Positions 19,501 through 29,467 of a stretch of 64,000 nucleotides of DNA are shown piece after piece. The translations under genes were made by a program, and so were the position numbers. Each line of letters opens with the position of its first letter. Within the stretch, counting starts at the first letter, position 1. Origin of the DNA: Oscillospiraceae bacterium (GTDB lineage Bacteria > Bacillota_A > Clostridia > Oscillospirales > Oscillospiraceae); NCBI GenBank assembly GCA_017459865.1, contig JAFUCD010000004.1:72907-136906 (forward strand), given 5' to 3'. The notes beneath the pieces were generated by a model. The model was given only the letters and a program-made list of their open reading frames with translations, was not told the DNA's origin and did no database searches.

Positions 19501-19553
19501 GCCGAACGGCTTTTTCGAATAGACAAGCATTTCAATAGAAAGGAGAACAAAAA

Positions 19554-19949
19554 ATGAGCAAACTCGTCAGCGAATTCAAAGAATTCATCATGAAGGGCAA
19601 CGTGCTCGATATGGCGGTCGGCGTCATCGTCGGCGGCGCGTTCGGGTCCATCGTCAGCTCTCTCGTGGAAGACGTCCTCGGCCCCATCATCGGTCTGATC
19701 GTCGGCGGTCTGGAGTTCAGCAAGCTGAGCTTCGGTATTGGCGACGCCCAAATCATGTACGGCAACTTCATCCAGGCGATCATCAACTTCCTGATCGTCG
19801 CGCTCGTCATCTTCGCGCTCGTCAAGGCCGTGAACAAGGCCCGCGACCTCGCCTCGAAGAAGGAAGAAGAGAAGCCCGAAGAGCCCGCCGGTCCCACGAC
19901 CGAAGAGCTGCTTGGCGACATCCTCGCAGAGCTGAAGAAAAAGCAGTAA
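19554..19949 (+). CDS. mscL: Large-conductance mechanosensitive channel MscL
   Basis: 131 residues. The N-terminal amphipathic helix (VSEFKEFIMKGNVLDMAVGV), TM1 (IVGGAFGSIVSSLVEDV), the periplasmic loop, TM2 (FLIVALVIFALVKAVN) and the charged C-terminal helix are all in order. It forms a pentameric pressure-release channel that opens on hypo-osmotic shock. AAAGGAGAAC precedes the ATG. Confidence 0.96.
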   Translation: MSKLVSEFKEFIMKGNVLDMAVGVIVGGAFGSIVSSLVEDVLGPIIGLIVGGLEFSKLSFGIGDAQIMYGNFIQAIINFLIVALVIFALVKAVNKARDLASKKEEEKPEEPAGPTTEELLGDILAELKKKQ

Positions 19950-19990
19950 GCGCCCGACACGGAATTACATAAATTCCCAAATATTTCTGC

Positions 19991-20034
19991 TTGACACCAC
20001 AGGGCTTATATGCTATTATATATAAGCCCTGTGG
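19991..20034 (+). promoter_or_regulatory. Promoter of the initiator tRNA gene inside a 14-bp inverted repeat
   Basis: A consensus -35 TTGACA (19991-19996), a 17-base spacer and a -10 TATTAT (20014-20019). CCACAGGGCTTATA (19997-20010) is exactly inverted as TATAAGCCCTGTGG (20021-20034), so the palindrome covers the spacer and the start site with the -10 in its centre. Confidence 0.75.
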
Positions 20035-20049
20035 GGCAGAAGTCAATAT

Positions 20050-20125
<76 letters not shown>

Positions 20126-20129
20126 TGTC

Positions 20130-20168
20130 GAGTGAAGATAACGGATTTCGTTATCTTCACTCTTTTTT
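20130..20168 (+). terminator. Terminator after tRNA-fMet, overlapping the left boundary of the mobilizable element
   Basis: A 14-bp perfect stem GAGTGAAGATAACG (20130-20143) with CGTTATCTTCACTC (20149-20162), a GATTT loop and six T's. The right arm matches, in the same orientation, the sequences at 44885-44898 and 60611-60624 beside the other element boundaries (CGTTATCT, one variable base, CACTC), so it may also be half of an attachment site. Confidence 0.8.
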
Positions 20169-20203
20169 GTTGCAGCGGCAAGGTTTTTGCCTTGCTGCTT
20201 TTC

Positions 20204-21913
<1,710 letters not shown>

Positions 21914-22159
21914 TCAGCCCTCCTTTCCGGCAGCCGAACAGGCATCTTCACCCGTCAGCATACCTTCTTCCGTAAAGGCTGACAAATCTGCAAAGTCACT
22001 GCCGATATAGTGGCGCAGGCAGTGGGACAGCGTTTGTTGATCGTTCCGGTGGTAGTCCACTGGGACATACCGGGACGCCACGGTATACCGGACGCCGTTG
22101 ACGGTGTATTCCTGCTCGTCATGACCGATGCCGACGATAAAGACAGGTTCGCTGTTCAT
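21914..22159 (-). CDS. Small conserved element protein, function unknown
   Basis: 81 residues, containing YTVNGVRYTVASRYVP and ending in an acidic and glycine-rich tail. A shorter relative with the same pattern (FSVENGHTVYDVRTFY) occupies the same position in element 2 (62500-62655). AAGGAGG precedes the ATG, and the gene is coupled to the recombinase gene (TGA-ATG). Its constant place between ParB and the recombinase suggests a part in excision or its control, but that is inference. Confidence 0.7.
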   Translation of the reverse strand: MNSEPVFIVGIGHDEQEYTVNGVRYTVASRYVPVDYHRNDQQTLSHCLRHYIGSDFADLSAFTEEGMLTGEDACSAAGKEG

Positions 22160-22171
22160 TCAGAGCCCTCC

Positions 22172-23011
22172 TTATCTGGTGTCGCGGTCTCGGTAGCGCT
22201 GCTTTTTCAGCAGGTTGAGACCGGCGATAATGTCTTCTTTGATTTGCTTATCCGTATAGTCGGCGGGGAAGTAGGAACGAAAATCATCCCGCCGCAGACG
22301 GATCTGCTCCCGCTGGTTTGGCTTCGGCTCGGACAGGACTGACGCGACAATCTTCGCGGTATCTCCCGCATAAAGCATTTCGCTCTCTTTTCGCATCCGA
22401 CATGCCTGTGAGTAGGACGGTGTGCAGTCATAGAGTTCGATGGCGTCCGCCACGGCGCGTTGTTCGTGTTGCGACAGATACGAGAGTTCAACACCGACTG
22501 AAAAAGCAATACGCCCTTCATCCATCAGCGTGAGCAGCGGCGGGATCAGATGCGTAAGGCGGATATAGCGTTTAACCTGCCTGCCGCTGTCCTCCTCTGA
22601 AATAGCATCGACGGTCAGCTTCGGGCCAAGTTGGCCCGAAGTCCTGCCCTGATGCTTCAGTGCGTCAAACTTCATCTTATAAGCAAACGCCTTTTCACTC
22701 GGGAGAATGTGCTCCCGGTGGAGATTGCTGTCTACCAGCTGAATGGCAGCTTCCTCACGGCTGACGGCATGAACAAAGGCAGGAACCTCAACGATCCCTG
22801 CCTTCTGCGCTGCCCGGAGCCTCCGGTGGCCGGAGATGACTTCATATTCATTTGGTGCATCTTCCAGTGGCCGAACGATCAGCGGCGTGAGAATGCCGAG
22901 CTCCCGGACGCTCTCCACGAGGGCGTCCATTTCGGCGTCGTCCCGCACCTGATAGGGATGACCCTCAAACGGGTGCAGATTTGCAATTGCAATATTGGTT
23001 GTGGTATTCAT
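22172..23011 (-). CDS. ParB-like nuclease/partition-domain protein, element 1
   Basis: 279 residues. The ParB N-terminal domain has NLHPFEGHPYQVRDD, ILTPLIVRPLED, the nucleotide-binding motif SGHRRLRAAQKAG, and VDSNLHREHILPSEKAFAYKMK. A degenerate HTH region follows. Such proteins are standard in Clostridium-type mobilizable elements and may stabilise or regulate the excised circle. It overlaps the relaxase stop by 4 bp (ATGA). It is clearly homologous to 62657-63493 in element 2. One difference is a gap and different residues around positions 100-125, the segment of the putative HTH. Confidence 0.9.
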   Translation of the reverse strand: MNTTTNIAIANLHPFEGHPYQVRDDAEMDALVESVRELGILTPLIVRPLEDAPNEYEVISGHRRLRAAQKAGIVEVPAFVHAVSREEAAIQLVDSNLHREHILPSEKAFAYKMKFDALKHQGRTSGQLGPKLTVDAISEEDSGRQVKRYIRLTHLIPPLLTLMDEGRIAFSVGVELSYLSQHEQRAVADAIELYDCTPSYSQACRMRKESEMLYAGDTAKIVASVLSEPKPNQREQIRLRRDDFRSYFPADYTDKQIKEDIIAGLNLLKKQRYRDRDTR

Positions 23012-24363
23012 CTTTCATAACTCCTTTGTGTTCTGTGTCGTTCGGGAATGGGCTGTTCCCGCTGTTTCAGTTCGTTGTCATAGACCAAATCGAGCGTTTC
23101 CTGCATATGAAAAGACCGCGCCTCCACGGACTTGGCGAGCTTCAGTTGCTCACGCAGAGCCGTGATCGACGCGGTCTTTTCGGTTTTCTGCTGCCGCAGC
23201 GATTCCTTTGTTTCGGGATCGGCACGGCGCATTTTGTTTTGTATGGATGCGCGCTCGGCGGTCATCTGATCGAGCGCTGCCTGTTTTTCTGCAATGAAGG
23301 CCTGCAGCTCATCCATGGTTTCAATTCCAGTCTCACCGAGAAAGCATGTTTCCCTGTCATACTGATCCAGCTTCCGCAGCTCCTCCCGGAGGAAGGGGCT
23401 GTTGGGTTTGTAAGCCGTTCCCTTCGGGAGAATACCGAGCTGATAGCAATAGTACAGATACAGCCGATAGATGTGCGACGGCCTCTGATGCGGTTGATGG
23501 GCATGGCGCAGGTGCTCGGGAACATCAGTCTGCCAACAGACAACCGCCTTCTTCGTCTGACTTGGATGCGATGCCAGGAACCGATACATGTTTTCCGGCA
23601 CCCAGCGCTTATCCAGCGTGTCCAAACGCGTGAAGTGCGTATATTGTGGCAGCCGGATGCGGTAATGTACGCGGTCGGAGAAGTCTGTGATATATCCCAG
23701 CCGTCGAAGATATGCCTCCGCGTCCTGCAGCGTGCAGCTGTTTTGAAACGCCTCCCGAATGTCCTCGCGGTAGACGTTATACCGGGTCGGCTTGCCGTCC
23801 TTCTCATCAAAATACGCGGGACGGGACGGCGCCTTATGCGGTACGGGAACGACGGACAGACCATGCACCTGACAGTAATAGTCCGACACACGACGCATCC
23901 ATTCGATCTCTTGCTTGGAGTGGTTATACTTCTTCCCATCCACGAAGGACACGGAATTGAAGACAAAGTGGTTGTGCAGGTGATCTTTGTCCAAATGGGT
24001 CGTGACGATGATTTGAAAGCGATCGCCCCACATAGCCTTTGCGGTCATGACGCCGATCTCATGACACAGCTCCGGCGTGACCTCGCCGGGCTTAAAGCTC
24101 TGGTAGCCGTGCCAGGCGATGTATCCGTCGGTCTTGTGAAACTGCTTCTTGGTCAGGATCATCTGCTGCACGGCGGTCTCTCTGATGCAGTTGATGGCGG
24201 TGACGAATTGACCGTCTGCTGTCGCTTCGGGACGTTCCACATACCGGGCTGCGTTCCAGAGATCCTCCAGATCCGGAATGGGGCAGGTTTTCTCCGGGTT
24301 CTCGGCGTAGTCGATCACGTCCTGAATGTTGCCGGAAATATGCCATAGTTTGGTCGTCGCCAT
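23008..24363 (-). CDS. MOBP-type relaxase/mobilization nuclease
   Basis: 451 residues. The relaxase domain carries the three-histidine signature THLDKDHLHNHFVFN (about residues 117-131). The N-terminus (TTKLWHISGNIQDVIDYAEN) is typical of relaxases of this clostridial family. The C-terminal third is a coiled-coil, arginine/lysine/glutamate-rich region. It nicks the oriT and pilots the strand into a recipient using a helper conjugation system. Its start overlaps the mobC stop (TGATG), and its stop overlaps the parB start. Confidence 0.93.
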   Translation of the reverse strand: MATTKLWHISGNIQDVIDYAENPEKTCPIPDLEDLWNAARYVERPEATADGQFVTAINCIRETAVQQMILTKKQFHKTDGYIAWHGYQSFKPGEVTPELCHEIGVMTAKAMWGDRFQIIVTTHLDKDHLHNHFVFNSVSFVDGKKYNHSKQEIEWMRRVSDYYCQVHGLSVVPVPHKAPSRPAYFDEKDGKPTRYNVYREDIREAFQNSCTLQDAEAYLRRLGYITDFSDRVHYRIRLPQYTHFTRLDTLDKRWVPENMYRFLASHPSQTKKAVVCWQTDVPEHLRHAHQPHQRPSHIYRLYLYYCYQLGILPKGTAYKPNSPFLREELRKLDQYDRETCFLGETGIETMDELQAFIAEKQAALDQMTAERASIQNKMRRADPETKESLRQQKTEKTASITALREQLKLAKSVEARSFHMQETLDLVYDNELKQREQPIPERHRTQRSYER

Positions 24364-24668
24364 CAGGACACCTCCTGGTCCAGCGTGTATGCTTCCTGCA
24401 GCTCTACGATGCTGCGCTCCAATCGGTGCGCTGCTTCTTTGAATTGCGGAGAGAGATTCGCTGCACGCAACATCATTTCATGGATGTCGTAGAGCTGCTT
24501 CATCACGTCCCAGAACTGCTTGGGCGGGATGGCCTCCGAGGATTTGCCGTCGATAAGGGAGCAGATATACTTTGACTGCGACATCCCGCGATCCTTTGCC
24601 AATCGTTCCAGCTTGCGTTTGAGCTTCGGCGGAAGTCGGATCGTGGTTTTCATGGTTTCGTGTTTCAT
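24363..24668 (-). CDS. mobC: MobC-like relaxosome accessory protein (ribbon-helix-helix)
   Basis: 101 residues. The N-terminus TTIRLPPKLKRKLERLAKDRGMSQSKYI is an RHH DNA-binding fold, followed by a helical region ending in an acidic tail. It probably binds oriT and helps the relaxase open the strands. The ATG at 24668 is the natural N-terminus; the frame upstream has no support. It is the first gene of the mobC-relaxase-parB-small protein-recombinase run. Confidence 0.85.
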   Translation of the reverse strand: MKHETMKTTIRLPPKLKRKLERLAKDRGMSQSKYICSLIDGKSSEAIPPKQFWDVMKQLYDIHEMMLRAANLSPQFKEAAHRLERSIVELQEAYTLDQEVS

Positions 24669-24704
24669 AATGATTACTCCTTTGTAAATTTGAACGGGGG
24701 TATT

Positions 24705-24748
24705 CAGGGGTGCTCCCCTGGGACGAATGGATTGTGACGGCACAATCC
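24705..24748. other. Candidate oriT: two adjacent inverted repeats upstream of mobC
   Basis: CAGGGG-TGCT-CCCCTG (24705-24720) is followed by GGATTGTG-ACGG-CACAATCC (24729-24748), then GCTACCCTTATGG. Paired inverted repeats directly upstream of mobC-relaxase genes are the usual oriT layout for MOBP elements. The nick site itself was not identified. The rest of the gap to 24960 contains no convincing gene. Confidence 0.45.
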
Positions 24749-24934
24749 GATGCTCGCTACCCTTATGGACAGGGGCGGGACGCCTCCATCCAACAGATAA
24801 GAAACATGCAGCCGCACATGAAAAGGGGTGTCACTTTTTGGGAAAGGTATCGCTACAAATCGTGTGCGATTCCTCAGCCGGTTCCACTTCGGATAATCGT
24901 TGAAGGGCGAGGGGCGAATGAAAACCGGCTGAGA

Positions 24935-24953
24935 AAGGGTGTACGTTCGTACG
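24935..24953 (+). repeat. 19-bp inverted repeat, left copy (primase gene flank)
   Basis: AAGGGTGTACGTTCGTACG, containing a GTACGTTCGTAC near-palindrome. Its exact reverse complement lies at 26331-26349. The two copies enclose only the primase/helicase gene. Confidence 0.8.
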
Positions 24954-24960
24954 ACCAATG

Positions 24961-26295
24961 TCACAGCATGCGGCATATTCCTTTGTAACCTCGCAGCCGC
25001 CTTCGATCCAGATAGAGGTTGTTGGTCGGCTCCAGACCGTATTTCTGTGCCTGCATCCCCATCTGCTGAACAAAGCTGCCCATGGACATGGTGTGATACG
25101 CGTTTTCCTCGCACCAAGTCTGATAGACCTCATAGAGATCCCTGGTGCTGCACTGATACCCTTCGCCGATGCGGATGTAGCCTTCGGATTCCAGAAATCC
25201 GGTTACGGTGTTGCTCTCGTAGATGCTGTCCTCCAGATTGCGCTTCGCTCGTTCGCTTTCCGTGAAGTGAAAGTCGTTTTTCAGCAACCGGCGCAATCCC
25301 TCCAGCGCCCACAGAAAGATGCCGTCGATCTCTGAGAGCAGCTTTTCTGACAGATACGGATCGTCCACTCTGTTTTCCGGCCGATCCTTTGTCTTCAGAA
25401 TAAGCTGCCGGCGATAGAATCCGTCACTGCGGTCATACAGCGATTTCAGCGACCCGTTGCCGAATCCGATCAGCCGTGCGTACATGGCACCCTGATAGCT
25501 CTGGATGCCCTTTCGCTCTAAATCCATAGGAGTCTCCGCTGTGACGATGGCCTTGATGATGTTTGTCTCCGGGAGCGCTTCGAGCTTCATGTCGTCGTCC
25601 ACCAAGAGGAGCTTGTGCTCCAGATCCGCTCTGGCAAAGCGGTTTGTTGCAACCTTCGCGATGCTTCCGGTGTTGAGAGAGCTTCCGAACAGAGCGGAGA
25701 GGACGACGCCGATCCGGGATTTGCCTTCGCCGCCACGGCCAACGATCATCAGCATTTTCTGCCCTCGGGTGGAGGGAATCAGACAGTAACCGATATACTC
25801 CTGCAAGGTAGGGATGTCCTCCGGATACAGCAGCTCATGGAGAAACTGCAGCCATCGCTTCGGCTCCGGCGCATCGGGGAGATAGGACACAGGGAGGCGG
25901 CTGACGCAGACCTCCTTTTCTGTGGACAGTGTACCGTCCACAAACAGAGTGCCGTTTGCGACGTGGATACGGTCTGCAAGCGCAGGAATCGACGCGCAGT
26001 AGGCTTCCGACTTCAAGACCTCGAACAGCGCCGGCACTTTCTTGGCAAGACCGTTGTGGATATACGGTTTCAGCCGTTTGTAGATCTCGCTTTTCAGCAG
26101 GCCTTCGTCTGCGATCCATCCGTCCACGCCGAAAAACTTGCGGTTCATGCATACCATTGGCAGTTCTGTGAGAAGATCCTCACAGAACAGCACCTCATCG
26201 ACGCCGCCGTTCAGCAGCCAACGCGGCGCTTCCTGCTCCGTGTCGGCCTGGATTGCCTCATCCACAGGGGAGAGGACTTGGTTTTCTTTGTTCAT
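24961..26295 (-). CDS. Phage/plasmid primase P4-type superfamily III helicase
   Basis: 444 residues. A D5/P4-like N-terminal region is followed by an SF3 AAA+ helicase: Walker A GRGGEGKSRIG (about residue 185), a B-motif region with LLLVDDDMK, and a C-terminal winged-helix part. It lacks an obvious N-terminal primase active site, so it resembles the helicase half of P4 alpha. It probably replicates the excised circular form. AAAGGAG lies 9 bases before the ATG. The gene sits exactly between two 19-bp inverted repeats and ends 8 bp from the left one. Confidence 0.87.
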   Translation of the reverse strand: MNKENQVLSPVDEAIQADTEQEAPRWLLNGGVDEVLFCEDLLTELPMVCMNRKFFGVDGWIADEGLLKSEIYKRLKPYIHNGLAKKVPALFEVLKSEAYCASIPALADRIHVANGTLFVDGTLSTEKEVCVSRLPVSYLPDAPEPKRWLQFLHELLYPEDIPTLQEYIGYCLIPSTRGQKMLMIVGRGGEGKSRIGVVLSALFGSSLNTGSIAKVATNRFARADLEHKLLLVDDDMKLEALPETNIIKAIVTAETPMDLERKGIQSYQGAMYARLIGFGNGSLKSLYDRSDGFYRRQLILKTKDRPENRVDDPYLSEKLLSEIDGIFLWALEGLRRLLKNDFHFTESERAKRNLEDSIYESNTVTGFLESEGYIRIGEGYQCSTRDLYEVYQTWCEENAYHTMSMGSFVQQMGMQAQKYGLEPTNNLYLDRRRLRGYKGICRML

Positions 26296-26330
26296 AGTAT
26301 TTTTCTCCTTTAATCATGATTGGTTTTTGG

Positions 26331-26349
26331 CGTACGAACGTACACCCTT
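26331..26349 (-). repeat. 19-bp inverted repeat, right copy
   Basis: CGTACGAACGTACACCCTT, the exact reverse complement of 24935-24953, 36 bp upstream of the primase/helicase start codon. It may be an operator or replication-origin iteron. The rest of the gene-free stretch 26350-26618 contains a hairpin at 26444-26463 (CCTGC-CGTA-GCAGG, T-run on minus) and nothing else I can support. Confidence 0.8.
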
Positions 26350-26618
26350 CACTGCTCTCTTTTTCAGCCAGTAGAGTATTTGCAGCCCTCCTCTCATATA
26401 GATTTGGCTGGAAAAAGTGGGGGCAGTTATCAACAAATAAAAAGCACCTGCCGTAGCAGGCGCAGCGCGTGTGGTTTGCTAGAACATATGACCAATCCTT
26501 TCTGAGGGAAGGCGTCCCTCTATATGGGCAACGGCACTTCTACCCCCGAAATGTTCCTGAGATTTGATTTTTTATAGAAAAAAGCGACATCGGCGTCATT
26601 TGTGTCATAAACGCAAAA

Positions 26619-26652
26619 AGCGCCTGCAGGGGGTTACCCTCTGCAGGCGCTC
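26619..26652 (-). terminator. Terminator of the sigma-region-4-like gene
   Basis: AGCGCCTGCAG and CTGCAGGCGCT form an 11-bp perfect stem. On the minus strand the T-run GCTTTTTGCG follows. It overlaps the stop codon region of the gene ending at 26651. Confidence 0.8.
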
Positions 26653-27559
26653 AATCGGATTCCTTATTGAATTGTTCGTAAGCCTCGCCGATCTTTTTCA
26701 GTCGTTTCAGAACGGCGCTGTGTGTTTTGAAGCCGGTTTTCTCCGCGATCTCTTTCATCGTGTACCCCTGTGCACGGAGCATCAGGATGCGACGATCGGT
26801 CGGATCAATGGCTTCGAGAAACTGCTCTGTGTCAACCAGCGCAATCACCGCATCCTCGAGCTTGCGACCGGGAGCTCCGAACTTAAGCGGAAAGCTCTCA
26901 AATGGGTTTTTGCAGTTGTCTTCATCTCTCTCTTCTTCCTCCCGCAGCCGCTTTGCGCGCTCTGCCTCCAGAGAGCACTCCGCATGGGGCGATCGAGTGT
27001 GGTACCACGAACGGTAAAAGTCACGCTTCTTATTGCTGTTGCGGCGGTCGAAATCTTCCGGGCATCGAAACTCATTCGCGGTTTGAAGGACGGCGTTCAG
27101 ATGATGCTTTTCCATCGCAGCGGGAACGATCTGCGACAAATGAATATGAAACTCTTCCAGAGGAACATAACCGAAGGTTAGGTGCCTGGCACTGCGATAC
27201 AGCGTCTCAGCCGAGGGAATGATACCGCTGTCCAGCAGCTCCTGCACCCAGTATCCGCAGGAATGCGCAATAATGTATTCCGGCGCATAACCCGAGTAGG
27301 CCTCCATGAGTCCCTTGAAGCCGAGATGATTCCAGACCATGTAGGCGTAGCTGTCCATCATGAGCTCAAGAAACAGGTCGCTCTCGACCGCACGGATCAC
27401 GTTCCAGTCGGTGAAATACGCGTCGATGCGTCGAGGCAGCTGCAGCTCCGGTGGAGCACGTTCTACAAGCTCCTTCGGGAGGAACAGATATGCCGGGATG
27501 TATTCGGAGTTGCGATAGGGCGTGATTTGGCCGTTTTTCCGTTTCAGCTGGATCGGCAT
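26651..27559 (-). CDS. Element protein with C-terminal sigma-70 region 4-like HTH
   Basis: 302 residues. The last 55 residues (DPTDRRILMLRAQGYTMKEIAEKTGFK and on) read as a sigma-region-4/LuxR-like HTH. The first 200 residues match no family I know; they are aromatic-rich (SYAYMVWNHLGFKGLMEAYSGY), followed by a charged linker. The start is the third in-frame ATG because AAGGAG lies 9 bases before it. It may regulate the minus-strand backbone or replication genes. It lies upstream of the primase/helicase and is divergent from the defence cargo. Confidence 0.6.
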   Translation of the reverse strand: MPIQLKRKNGQITPYRNSEYIPAYLFLPKELVERAPPELQLPRRIDAYFTDWNVIRAVESDLFLELMMDSYAYMVWNHLGFKGLMEAYSGYAPEYIIAHSCGYWVQELLDSGIIPSAETLYRSARHLTFGYVPLEEFHIHLSQIVPAAMEKHHLNAVLQTANEFRCPEDFDRRNSNKKRDFYRSWYHTRSPHAECSLEAERAKRLREEEERDEDNCKNPFESFPLKFGAPGRKLEDAVIALVDTEQFLEAIDPTDRRILMLRAQGYTMKEIAEKTGFKTHSAVLKRLKKIGEAYEQFNKESD

Positions 27560-27722
27560 ATGCATCCGCTCCTTCCTGTTTAGCGTGTTGCCGGAGCGAG
27601 GGAGGGAGTCTCCCATGCTCCGACGATATTCTAACAGGAAACGAGTCCCATAAACGGGACTCCGAGAACTTGATATTCGTTTTTGTGGCGAAATCTTTAA
27701 AATTGCCTGGAATAATCTCGTA

Positions 27723-27780
27723 TTGATTTTAGATTGAAGATATATTATAATTAGAGATACTTAGAGTTAAAATTAGAGAT
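27723..27780 (+). promoter_or_regulatory. Promoter with three tandem 10-bp operator-like repeats upstream of the AlbA_2 gene
   Basis: A -35 TTGATT (27723-27728), 17 bases, and a consensus -10 TATAAT (27746-27751). The unit TTAGAGATAC begins at 27751 and is repeated as TTAGAGTTAA (27761) and TTAGAGATAA (27773), covering the predicted start site. A protein bound here would block the promoter. The same unit occurs four times at 29468-29508. Confidence 0.7.
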
Positions 27781-27796
27781 AACAGGAGGAGATTAT

Positions 27797-29461
27797 ATGG
27801 AATACCCGAGGAAAGAATCTCTTACCGTAGAATTCAAAAGTGATCTGCGTGTGTATCCCTTGAACAAATTATATGAGGATCTTGTTGGATTGGCAAATAC
27901 GGATGGCGGCGTGCTGTTTCTCGGAATGGAAGATAACGGATCTCCTACCGGTGTGGATGTGCAGCACAAAAACTGTCAGGAGATGGAGGCTCGAATTCAG
28001 GATAACACGATTCCGGCGCTGTTTGCGAAAGCAACTATTGTTCAGCTGGATGGCGTTGACGTTCTGATGCTTGAGGTTCCGATTTCAAGGCAGCTTATGA
28101 TGACATCTGAAGGAAAGTATCTCCGGCGCCGTTTGAAACGGGACGGAACCCCAGAGACGGTTGCTCTAAAACCGTATGAAATACTCCAGAGGCTGTCCTA
28201 TATTCAGGCAATTGATCCTTCGGCACAAGTAGTGGAAGACGTGGAGGCTGAGCGCGCGCTTAGTCCGCTGGAACGAGAGCGACTGCGCAATATGATTCGG
28301 ATTTACCACGGCGACGCATCTTTGCTGGAGCTTTCTGATGATGAATTGGACGGGGCGCTGGGATTCGTACGAGAGCGCGACGGAAAGAGATATCCCACGA
28401 TTGCCGGTCTTCTGATGATCGGAAATGAAACCTATATCCGGCAGTGCGTTCCCAGTCATGAGGTTTTATTTCAGGTTCTGGATGGCGTAAATGTTCTGTC
28501 AAATCCGCCGGCGATGCACGCCTCTCTGCTGCAGACATTTGAAAAGGTCGATCTTTTGTTTCAGTCACGGATAGTGGAACAGGAGCTTCAAATTGGCATG
28601 TTCCGCGTTCCGATTCCGAACTATGAAAAAGACGCCTTTCGCGAGGGCTTTGTAAACGCTTTGGTGCACAGAGACTATTTTCGCGTTGGCGCCGTTCAGG
28701 TGCAGCTTCAGCGTGACTCTCTCACGATCGCAAGTCCGGGCGGATTTATGGAGGGCATCACATCCGAAAACATTCTGACGGCAGCCCCAACGCCCCGCAA
28801 TGCGCTTTTGGCGGAAGCCGTAAAGCGAATCGGTCTTGCTGAGCGAACCGGGCGCGGAATTGATAAAATATATATTGCAATGCTGAGAAGCGGGCATGCG
28901 ATTCCTGATTTTTCTGCCTCGACGAACACATCTGTCGTTTTGAAGCTCAATAGTGCAGAGCTGGACGAAAACTATATTAAAATGATCGTTCTGGAAGAAG
29001 AGCGGCTGCAGAAGGCCATGCCGGTTGATGCGCTGATTGTCCTTTCGGTCCTGAAAACAGAACGTCGCGCAACGCTCAAATTCCTTGCATCTAAGATTCA
29101 AAAGGATGTATCGGAAGCGAGAAGTGTTGTGGAGTGGTTGATCGAGCTCGGGATGATCGAAGGCGTTGGAAACGGCAGCGCTCGGCGATATATGCTCAGC
29201 TCAAAGGTATATTCCATTACAAATAATAAAGCCGGATATACCCGTCAGAGAGGATGGGATACGCTTCAGGAGCGGGAGCTGATCCTTGCTCACATGGACA
29301 AATATCATGAGATCGACCGTCAAGGTGTTGTCGAGCTTTGCAGATGTACGCCAAACCATGCATCCTGGCTGCTGCGGCAACTAACAGCCTCCGGAGATTT
29401 GGAGCTTGTTGGAAGCGGCAGGTTTGCAAAGTATGTTTTAGCAAACAAAGATCATCTCTAA
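27797..29461 (+). CDS. AlbA_2/Schlafen-type putative transcriptional regulator with GHKL-like ATPase segment
   Basis: 554 residues. The N-terminal AlbA_2 domain (about 5-125) has SLTVEFKSDLR and DLVGLANTDGGVLFLGMEDNG. A GHKL-like ATP-binding region (about 270-390) reads EGFVNALVHRDYFRVGAVQVQ, then ASPGGFMEG and GRGIDKIY. C-terminal winged-helix modules make up residues 400-554. Proteins of this architecture often stand beside restriction-modification and BREX loci, where some act as regulators; here that role is inferred. AGGAGG precedes the ATG. Tandem TTAGAGATA repeats flank the gene on both sides, suggesting that it controls itself and the helicase gene downstream. Confidence 0.8.
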   Translation: MEYPRKESLTVEFKSDLRVYPLNKLYEDLVGLANTDGGVLFLGMEDNGSPTGVDVQHKNCQEMEARIQDNTIPALFAKATIVQLDGVDVLMLEVPISRQLMMTSEGKYLRRRLKRDGTPETVALKPYEILQRLSYIQAIDPSAQVVEDVEAERALSPLERERLRNMIRIYHGDASLLELSDDELDGALGFVRERDGKRYPTIAGLLMIGNETYIRQCVPSHEVLFQVLDGVNVLSNPPAMHASLLQTFEKVDLLFQSRIVEQELQIGMFRVPIPNYEKDAFREGFVNALVHRDYFRVGAVQVQLQRDSLTIASPGGFMEGITSENILTAAPTPRNALLAEAVKRIGLAERTGRGIDKIYIAMLRSGHAIPDFSASTNTSVVLKLNSAELDENYIKMIVLEEERLQKAMPVDALIVLSVLKTERRATLKFLASKIQKDVSEARSVVEWLIELGMIEGVGNGSARRYMLSSKVYSITNNKAGYTRQRGWDTLQERELILAHMDKYHEIDRQGVVELCRCTPNHASWLLRQLTASGDLELVGSGRFAKYVLANKDHL

Positions 29462-29467
29462 GTTCAA

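Noticed and set aside
24710..24988. Plus-strand 92-codon frame opposite the mobC upstream region
   Set aside because: It overlaps the candidate oriT hairpins and the 19-bp repeat and lacks a ribosome site and motifs.
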